Of a stretch of 64,000 nt of DNA, positions 58,170-64,000 are shown in pieces. The notes below the pieces were generated by a model. It was not told where the DNA came from, did no database searches, and saw only the letters and a list, made by a program, of their open reading frames with translations. Within the stretch, counting starts at the first letter, position 1, and each line of letters opens with the position of its first letter. A program made the translations under genes and the position numbers. This stretch comes from Stieleria sedimenti (GTDB lineage Bacteria > Planctomycetota > Planctomycetia > Pirellulales > Pirellulaceae), in contig NZ_JANZKV010000172.1 in NCBI RefSeq assembly GCF_025060895.1, positions 50,390 to 114,389 of the forward strand. The letters are read 5' to 3'.

Positions 58170-59060
58170 CTAGTGTAACTCAGCGGTGACCGGCTGCCGA
58201 GCTTGGAGAGCTTCCTTCTCGCCCGGTTTGCGCCACAGGCAGAACAGAAACAGGGGAATGGCGAAGTGCGGCGCCCTGAGCGCGGTTTCGTGCAGGAATT
58301 GATCGGCCCCCCAGTAGTTGAGTCCCCAGGACATGCCTGCGACGGGGCGTGCGATGGCGGTCAGGAATCCCCAAGCGGTCGCGTACACCGCGGTCGCGCG
58401 ACGTAGGTAGGGAATGCAGATTCCGACGCAGACGGCAAAATCAAGAATGCCGGCCGCGCGCAGCAAAAACTGTGCGGTGGGATACTCAACGCCCAGGATC
58501 AACGTCGTCATGGCATAAAAATTTCCCGGCGTCGGCCAAAATCCGATCGCATAACAGCCGTGACCGGCAAACGTCATGATCAATCCGATGATCGCCGTCG
58601 TCACCGTGACCCGGTGGCCGGCGCCAAGGGCGAGTGCCATCACCAGAATCGTCGGAATCAACATCTGGCCCCCGTGTTCGATGAACATCGGCAGTTGACG
58701 TTGTGCGGCGACGTAGCTGGCGTAACTGAGCAACGTCAATAGCCCGCTACCGAGTACCAGTCCGGTCATCTGCACCCACGATGTTTTGCGAACCGTGAGC
58801 GTCAAGAGGGTGCATGCCAGGTACAGCCACCAGATCCGGGCAATCCATTTTTGCACGAAACCGTCATCGGCCCCCGTGCCGACGAATTCGTCCCAAGAGA
58901 GTCCCAGCCGTGTGGCGAGGTCGTACGTGGCGTCCTGCCACAGCAACACACCATAGGGGCCTTCCCAATAAAAATGCACCCAAGTCCAACCGGCGAAGCA
59001 ACAAAACGCCCCCGACCGGAGGCAGGCAATCGGCAATCGGTGCGGATTCGATTCGTTCAC
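58170..59060 (-). CDS. Integral membrane protein of unknown function
   Basis: 296 residues from the GTG at 59060, with roughly seven to eight predicted membrane helices (for example WWLYLACTLLTLTV, GLVLGSGLLTLLSYASYVA, IPTILVMALALGAG, AAGILDFAVCVGICIPY, FAIPLFLFCLW). No catalytic motif or transporter signature is recognised; the arrangement recalls DoxX-like proteins but the match is loose. An in-frame TTG at 59138 would add 26 residues without a hydrophobic start; AGGTC before the GTG supports the shorter form. It precedes the PhoD-like gene by 32 bp on the same strand, so they may be co-transcribed. Confidence 0.65.
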   Translation of the reverse strand: MNESNPHRLPIACLRSGAFCCFAGWTWVHFYWEGPYGVLLWQDATYDLATRLGLSWDEFVGTGADDGFVQKWIARIWWLYLACTLLTLTVRKTSWVQMTGLVLGSGLLTLLSYASYVAAQRQLPMFIEHGGQMLIPTILVMALALGAGHRVTVTTAIIGLIMTFAGHGCYAIGFWPTPGNFYAMTTLILGVEYPTAQFLLRAAGILDFAVCVGICIPYLRRATAVYATAWGFLTAIARPVAGMSWGLNYWGADQFLHETALRAPHFAIPLFLFCLWRKPGEKEALQARQPVTAELH

Positions 59061-59175
59061 ATTCGACCTGGGCGAGACGCGATGCTGGTGAGAGACGTTA
59101 CGATAGTAACTGGGAGGTGATTCTAATTGTTTGTCCAAAATAAATCTTAGGGTGGTCGCGGAAGCCGCCGACCGT

Positions 59176-59276
59176 CTGTCGATTTGAGCCGGATCTGTGG
59201 GGGCAACAGTGAGCCGCGGGTTCGAAGGCCCTGGGCAACGCCAGAATGCCCGGCCGCTGACGCGTCACGGCTCACT
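59176..59276. repeat. TIR element, copy c (degenerate)
   Basis: CTGTCGATT at 59176-59184, then ATCTG, CAGTGAG and AATGCCCGGCCGCTGACGCG (59244-59263) and GGCTCACT (59269-59276), all in the same order as copy a. The right terminal repeat is not recognisable. Lies 48 bp before the methyltransferase start. Confidence 0.6.
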
Positions 59277-59324
59277 CAACGAAACAACCGGACTCGCAAG
59301 AACCGTACTCGAACGAAATGGCCG

Positions 59325-59945
59325 ATGTCGCAGAACGTTCACAACAAAGAGCACTTTCAGCAAGCCTATGACGGCAGTGCTCCGTGGGATATCGGCAAAC
59401 CGCAACCGGTCTTCGTCGAGGCTGCCGAACAGATCACCGGCAGACTGCTCGATGTCGGCTGCGGAACCGGAGGAAATTCGCTCTTCTTTGCCGAGCGGGG
59501 CCACCAGACCACCGGCATCGACTTTCTTGAACTCCCCATCGCCCAGGCGAAGCGAAAGGCGCTCCAGCGTGGACTGCCGGCGGCCTTTCGGGTGATGGAC
59601 GCGCTACGCGTGGACGAGCTGGGCGATGTCTTTGATTCGGCGATTGACTGCGGCTTGTTCCACGTTTTTTCGGACCAGGACCGCGCACGCTATGTCGACG
59701 CTCTGGCGCAGGTCGTCAAACCGGGCGGCAGATTGTTCCTGATCTGTTTCAGCGATCTGGAACCGCCGGGCGACGGACCGCGGCGAATTTCAGAAGACGA
59801 AATCCACGCCGCCTTCGCAAACGACTGGCAGGTGGAATCGATCCGGCAAGCCCGCTTCGAAACCCGCCGTGATCCGCAGCATTCGCCGTTCAGCGAGGGC
59901 GGACCGCGGGCATGGTTCTGCGTCATTCGCAGGAGTGTCCCTTGA
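59325..59945 (+). CDS. SAM-dependent class I methyltransferase
   Basis: 206 residues. LLDVGCGTGGNSLFFAERGH is the SAM-binding motif I and GIDFLELPI the acidic loop II, followed by DCGLFHVF and VVKPGGRLFLICF (motif of small-molecule methyltransferases). The N-terminal HFQQAYDGSAPWDIGKPQP matches the tellurite/thiopurine-type methyltransferase group (PWDIG). It should transfer a methyl group from SAM to a small or chalcogen substrate in the cytoplasm; the substrate is not known. The ATG at 59325 is at the right place for this family; the open frame from 59184 would add a non-homologous basic stretch. Ribosome binding site weak. Confidence 0.85.
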   Translation: MSQNVHNKEHFQQAYDGSAPWDIGKPQPVFVEAAEQITGRLLDVGCGTGGNSLFFAERGHQTTGIDFLELPIAQAKRKALQRGLPAAFRVMDALRVDELGDVFDSAIDCGLFHVFSDQDRARYVDALAQVVKPGGRLFLICFSDLEPPGDGPRRISEDEIHAAFANDWQVESIRQARFETRRDPQHSPFSEGGPRAWFCVIRRSVP

Positions 59946-60100
59946 TTGAATCGATGTTCCGAAATCAACGTGATCTTGCTAGACGCGAATGCATCAGCAA
60001 CGCACCCGATAAAAGTGGGATAGAATCGACACCTGCCGATACAATCGCGGACGTCGACGATTGACGTGCGACCGCCTTGACTTTCTTCCATACGCTTCTT

Positions 60101-60670
60101 GTGTCCGACGTTACTCGAATCCTGAATCAAATCGAAGCCGGTGATGCCGCGGCGGCAGGCGAATTGTTGCCGCTGGTGTATGCCGAACTGCGGCGACTGG
60201 CCGGGCACAAAATGGACAAGGAAGCGGCGGGGCAGACGTTGCAGCCGACAGCGCTCGTTCACGAAGCGTATGTGCGTCTGGTGGGTGCCGAGGATGTCCG
60301 GCAATGGGACAATCGTGGCCACTTCTTTGCAGCGGCGGCCGAGGCCATGCGCCGCATTCTGATCGATAACGCTCGCCGACGTCAGAGCCACAAACGTGGC
60401 GGTGACCGCGAGCGGCTGGAGATCGCGGAAGTCGATGCGATTGTCGACTCCGCCGACGTCGATGAATTGCTGGATCTGGATGCCGCCCTGACCAAGCTCG
60501 CCGAATGTGAACCGGAAATGGCCAAGCTGGTTCAATTGCGATACTTCGCCGGGCTGTCGGTCGATGAGTCGGCCAAAGCGCTCGGGATGTCCCCGCGATC
60601 GGTCAAACGAAATTGGGCATTCGCCCGGGCATGGCTCGGTCGCGAATTGAATTTGGGCGAGGGAATCTGA
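60101..60670 (+). CDS. ECF sigma factor of the planctomycete/Acidobacteria-type family
   Basis: 189 residues beginning with GTG (SDVTRILNQIEAGDAAAAG), a typical opening for the sig-70 X6-like group (ECF sigma factors with LLPLVYAELRRLA). Region 2 has PTALVHEAYVRLV and FFAAAAEAMRRILIDNARRR; region 4 has VQLRYFAGLSVDESAKALG and a helix-turn-helix with SPRSVKRNWAFARAWL. It precedes a Ser/Thr kinase gene by 102 bp on the same strand, the usual partner in this group. A TTG eight codons upstream (60077) is an alternative start. Target promoters unknown. Confidence 0.9.
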   Translation: MSDVTRILNQIEAGDAAAAGELLPLVYAELRRLAGHKMDKEAAGQTLQPTALVHEAYVRLVGAEDVRQWDNRGHFFAAAAEAMRRILIDNARRRQSHKRGGDRERLEIAEVDAIVDSADVDELLDLDAALTKLAECEPEMAKLVQLRYFAGLSVDESAKALGMSPRSVKRNWAFARAWLGRELNLGEGI

Positions 60671-60772
60671 AATGGGTGGCCCCGGCTGATGCCGGAATTC
60701 GCATTGTATTTCGTGGGAGTTGGCTTTCACACAAATACCTGCGCCGAATTCACCACCGTTGGTCGAAACATC

Positions 60773-63055
60773 ATGCCCGTTGTCACCGAAAAGTCGATCT
60801 TCTTTCACGCCCTCGAGATTGAATCGCCGGCCGAGCGGGCCGCGTATGTCGAGCGTGCGTGTGGCGGCGACGAGCAGCTCTTGACCGCCGTTTGCGCCCT
60901 GCTTCGCGAGAACGATCGGGAGAAAAACCCCGTCGACCGTCCGGTCGGGGCCGCCTGGATGCCGACGGATCTGGTCAGTGATGATGCCGGTGTTGCTACA
61001 ACACGCTTTTTCCCGGGGGCGATGGTTGGCCCCTACAAGTTGATGGAGCGAATCGGCGAAGGCGGATTTGGATTGGTCTTTGTGGCTCAACAGCAGGCAC
61101 CGGTCCGACGGCGGGTTGCGCTCAAAATCATCAAGCCGGGCATGGAGTCCCGCGAAGTCCTGGCTCGGTTCGAGGCCGAGCGGCAGGCGATCGCTTTGAT
61201 GGACCATCCCAACATCGCCCGTGTGTTCGAAGCCGGCGTCACGGAGACGGCGCAACCCTATTTCGTCATGGAATTGGTGCGTGGCGTCCCGCTCAATGAG
61301 TTCTGCGACCACCAGCAGTTGAACATGTCGGAGCGGCTCAAGCTGTTTGTCACAATCTGCCACGCCGTCCAGCACGCCCACCAGAAAGGCATCATCCATC
61401 GCGACCTGAAACCGTCCAATATTCTGGTGACACTTCAGGATGGTCAGCCGCTGGCAAAGGTCATCGATTTCGGCGTGGCCAAGGCGATCGGCCAGAGCTT
61501 GACCGTCAAAACGATTTACACGCGGTTCGCCTCCATGGTCGGCACACCGGCCTACATGAGTCCCGAACAGGCGGCGATGAGTACCGACGATGTTGACACC
61601 CGGAGCGACATTTATTCGCTCGGCGTGTTGCTCTATGAAGTGCTGACCGGTTCGACGCCGTTTGCCCCGGACCGGCTGCAGAGCGCGGGGTTTGACGAGC
61701 TTAGACGAATCATTCGCGACGAGGATCCGCCGCGTCCTAGCACTCGCCTGAGCACGCTGAATAACGAACTGGCGAGCACAATCGCCGTCAATCGACGGCT
61801 CGACCCGGCAACGCTCTCGTCGGCGATGAAACGCGATCTGGATTGGATCGTGATGAAGGCGATGGACAAGGATCGGAACCGAAGATACTCGACCGCCGGC
61901 GCGATGGCCGAAGACGTCTCGCGATTCCTCAACGACCAACCGGTCGAAGCACGTCCGCCTTCGACCTGGTACCGATTCTCCAAGTTCGCGCGGCGAAACA
62001 AAGTCGGCCTCTCGACCGCATCGATCGTCGCCTGCGCCTTGCTTCTGGGAACCGCGGTCAGTGTCTGGCAGGCCCATGCGGCGATCAAGGAACGCGATGA
62101 AAAAGAGATCGCGTTGGAAGAAGCACGTGCGGCCGAGCAGGTTGCCAACGCCGCTCGGCTCGAATTGGAACGCTTCAACGATCGGCTCAATTCGACCACC
62201 GTTCTGCTGGCGTCGGGGCGCGCCAATGCCGACGCCCAACGCTGGTCGGAGGCCTACCAGGCATACACCGAAGCGACGGGCATTTTGCCGAAATATTTCC
62301 TGGTCTGGCTGGAGCGAGGCGGGTTGAATGCAAAACTCGGCCGCTGGGATGCCGCCGCGGCTGATTTTGCAAAAGCGGTCGAAATCGGGTGCCCGATCGA
62401 ACAGGCTGAACTGTCCGGTGTGCCGCAATTGTTGTTCTTTGCCGGAGAATCCGCCGCTTACAAAAGACTGAGTAACGAATTGCGACGCGTTGAAAACGAC
62501 GATCCCATGGCCGTGACCATTCGAGGGCAATTGGTCGGTGACGTCACCGAATCTGCGGCCGCAGAGTTAGCCGATCGTGTCGAGCTGATGCTCGCTGCCA
62601 TGCCCAACCCGGACGACTCCGAGGCAAACCGCGAACCGGATCGAAGAAGACGGAAATACGCCGAGATGTTCTATGGGGTGAACCTCTACGTCGCCGGCTG
62701 GGCGCATTTGCGAGCCGGAAATCATCAACGCGCGCTCCAGCGGCTACAGGAATCGAATCAGGCGCCCTGGTTCGGACGCGGAATCGCCCATCCGCTCCTC
62801 GCGATCGCTCACCACAGAACGGGCAACGCGGAAGATGCCGTTCGTTCATTCGAGCAGTCACAGACGCTGCTGGACCGATTGCTCGATGAAAGCGTCAGCC
62901 AGTCCAAAGGCTCGCCGATGATCCCATGGATCGATTGGATCGAATTCCTGCTGCATCACCGCGAGGCGAGTATCGTCGTGAAGGGGCACACACCGGCGAA
63001 CGACCCCCGGATGCAGCAGATGGAACGCTTTGCCGATGAGCGAATTTCGGGGTGA
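60773..63055 (+). CDS. Membrane Ser/Thr protein kinase with C-terminal TPR-like repeats
   Basis: 760 residues. The N-terminus (FFHALEIESPAERAAYVERA) is the recurrent planctomycete kinase leader. The kinase domain spans about 85-370: GEGGFGLVF, VALKIIKPG, HRDLKPSN, IDFGVAK, GTPAYMSPEQ. A membrane helix lies at about 402-425 (TASIVACALLLGTAVSVWQA), and a coiled-coil and TPR-like region follow (about 430-590, WSEAYQAYTEATGIL and WDAAAADFAKAVE), then about 170 residues of helices. The ATG at 60773 is favoured; the in-frame start at 60689 precedes a stretch unlike kinase leaders. It is 102 bp after its partner ECF sigma gene. It probably transmits an envelope signal to that factor; substrate unproven. 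Confidence 0.92.
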   Translation: MPVVTEKSIFFHALEIESPAERAAYVERACGGDEQLLTAVCALLRENDREKNPVDRPVGAAWMPTDLVSDDAGVATTRFFPGAMVGPYKLMERIGEGGFGLVFVAQQQAPVRRRVALKIIKPGMESREVLARFEAERQAIALMDHPNIARVFEAGVTETAQPYFVMELVRGVPLNEFCDHQQLNMSERLKLFVTICHAVQHAHQKGIIHRDLKPSNILVTLQDGQPLAKVIDFGVAKAIGQSLTVKTIYTRFASMVGTPAYMSPEQAAMSTDDVDTRSDIYSLGVLLYEVLTGSTPFAPDRLQSAGFDELRRIIRDEDPPRPSTRLSTLNNELASTIAVNRRLDPATLSSAMKRDLDWIVMKAMDKDRNRRYSTAGAMAEDVSRFLNDQPVEARPPSTWYRFSKFARRNKVGLSTASIVACALLLGTAVSVWQAHAAIKERDEKEIALEEARAAEQVANAARLELERFNDRLNSTTVLLASGRANADAQRWSEAYQAYTEATGILPKYFLVWLERGGLNAKLGRWDAAAADFAKAVEIGCPIEQAELSGVPQLLFFAGESAAYKRLSNELRRVENDDPMAVTIRGQLVGDVTESAAAELADRVELMLAAMPNPDDSEANREPDRRRRKYAEMFYGVNLYVAGWAHLRAGNHQRALQRLQESNQAPWFGRGIAHPLLAIAHHRTGNAEDAVRSFEQSQTLLDRLLDESVSQSKGSPMIPWIDWIEFLLHHREASIVVKGHTPANDPRMQQMERFADERISG

Positions 63056-63213
63056 GCAGCGCCGTCGGTCTCTGCGTCGTTGCCACGTCTTTTTTTCTGC
63101 ACCGATTTGTCTGGCCCCGAGCTCGTGTGGTTTACGCATTAATCAAGTAGAAGCCTGAGTCCTAGTGCTCCGGCTACTCTTAAATTTAGGGTGCCGCGGA
63201 AAGAGATCTGATC

Positions 63214-64000
63214 ATGAACTTATGCAAATCGTTTCTACTGTTCGCTTTCATCAGCATCACGGCACAGGCGCAGCACCCGCTGTCGATTTCCGTCGGCGAC
63301 GCATCGATCACGTCCAGCGATTCCGCCGGCCCCATGTGGCTCCGCGACCGGGGAGTTGCCGGTGACCGGTTCGAATGGAGGCGTGATGGATTCGGCCGAA
63401 ACCATTCCGCTCCGCCGGCCGGTGGACTGATGCATTGGTTCATCAACCGCGACTCGGACAACAGCCTTGGGCTGACGGAACTTGAGTTGCCGCAGACCCA
63501 CCGATTTCTGTTCCCGAGGCTCGACGAAGACGGCAATGGAGAACTGAGCCGCTCTGAGATTGGACGCTTCGAGACCTTTGCCCTCGGTCAGTTCGACGGC
63601 CTGCAATTGCGAAGTTCCCTTTGGAGTGATGACGCACCGTCTATTGAAACGACTCGACGGTTGAAAGAAGTGATGGACTCCTTTCTAGCCGATAATGCCG
63701 AATCCGATGCCAGTGCCGCCTCTGAGATTGCTTCCACCAACCGGGCCGCGTGGACATCTTACGTCTTTACCGTTGCCGCGATGATGATCGCCGCTTTCAG
63801 TTTTGGGCATCTGCTGACCACTTCACCGCCACGCCGCCATCGCTGGACTCATATCGATGCATCGCCCGATGCGACTCGTTCGGTCGTTGAATCGCTGGTG
63901 CTGATCAGTCTGCTCTCGGTGATCGACCTGTTTTGGACGACGATCAAATCGACGGAGACTCATTTTCACGAAATGAATCCGCTTGGAAACCAAATCTTGC
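63214..64000 (+). CDS. EF-hand membrane protein with DUF5658-like C-terminus (cut by window end)
   Basis: At least 262 residues with no stop before the window ends. Residues 1-20 are a signal peptide (MNLCKSFLLFAFISITAQAQ). Residues about 75-110 carry two EF-hand-like loops (INRDSDNSLGLTELE and DEDGNGELSRSEI), so Ca2+ binding is likely. After a linker a helix near 185-205 (YVFTVAAMMIAAFSFGHLL) crosses the membrane, and the visible C-terminal part (VLISLLSVIDLFWTTIKS, ETHFHEMNPLGNQIL) resembles the DUF5658 membrane domain. ATG at 63214 chosen for the signal peptide. Function unknown; the neighbour upstream is the kinase, 158 bp away. Confidence 0.7.
   Translation, partial: MNLCKSFLLFAFISITAQAQHPLSISVGDASITSSDSAGPMWLRDRGVAGDRFEWRRDGFGRNHSAPPAGGLMHWFINRDSDNSLGLTELELPQTHRFLFPRLDEDGNGELSRSEIGRFETFALGQFDGLQLRSSLWSDDAPSIETTRRLKEVMDSFLADNAESDASAASEIASTNRAAWTSYVFTVAAMMIAAFSFGHLLTTSPPRRHRWTHIDASPDATRSVVESLVLISLLSVIDLFWTTIKSTETHFHEMNPLGNQIL

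Noticed and set aside
59690-62530. 946-codon open frame on the - strand
   Set aside because: Mirror of the methyltransferase, ECF and kinase genes on the + strand; His/Gln/Arg-rich shadow sequence with no domain.

Overview
The window looks like a chromosomal segment of a planctomycete of the Pirellulaceae (Rhodopirellula/Stieleria-like). The evidence is two ECF sigma factor plus Ser/Thr kinase modules, a giant secreted protein with an N-terminal planctomycete extracellular motif (LEQRYLLAG), Calx-beta/GEVED/CSLREA/dockerin-type modules, many paralogue-like hypothetical membrane and lipoproteins, and moderately GC-rich sequence with long open antisense frames. No rRNA, tRNA, CRISPR array, transposase or phage gene was recognised.

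Layout. 1-3.3 kb: small housekeeping and stress genes (FKBP isomerase, CBS-domain protein, double universal stress protein, TerB-like protein). 3.7-29 kb, all on the + strand: a secreted Gly/Ala-rich protein ending in a clear terminator, an ECF sigma factor, a 1533-residue kinase with an HxxxCxxC zinc-finger-like N-terminus, a membrane helix and C-terminal repeats, and then a single 18.4-kb gene for a 6142-residue secreted protein. That protein has a metzincin protease domain, a seven-repeat propeller, three GEVED modules, two beta-helix modules, about 22 Calx-beta domains and a dockerin-like end. Twelve of the Calx-beta domains form a near-identical 4.2-kb tandem array. 29-44 kb, mostly on the - strand: a LysM-like protein, an operon of HpcH/HpaI aldolase, polysaccharide deacetylase and RraA-like protein, a coupled pair (leucine-rich-repeat membrane protein and large lipoprotein), an S9 peptidase with Glu at the expected catalytic Asp position, an overlapping histidine kinase/response regulator pair and a conserved-looking small protein.

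44-55 kb is respiratory and central carbon metabolism: transketolase (+), a broken Na+/Ca2+ exchanger gene, and a tightly overlapping five-gene oxidase operon (coxB, fused coxA-coxC, a small membrane protein, ctaG-like, triheme cytochrome c), followed upstream by an Aquifex-type aconitase. 55-64 kb: a lipoprotein fusing a Cys-based phosphatase to a cytochrome c'-like domain, a PhoD-like phosphatase, a membrane protein, a methyltransferase, a second ECF sigma factor-kinase pair, and an EF-hand membrane protein cut by the window end.

Intergenic regions carry a family of about 115-125 bp elements with CGGCCTGTCGATT-type terminal inverted repeats (about 1.4, 10.3, 54.7 and 59.2 kb), a GC-rich palindrome family (AGGGCTCGCGCCCT), and a six-copy 9-bp array at 30.35 kb. 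The most unusual content is the kinase/giant protein region, the phosphatase-cytochrome fusion, the LysM-like putative cysteine hydrolase and the uncharacterised LRR/lipoprotein pair.
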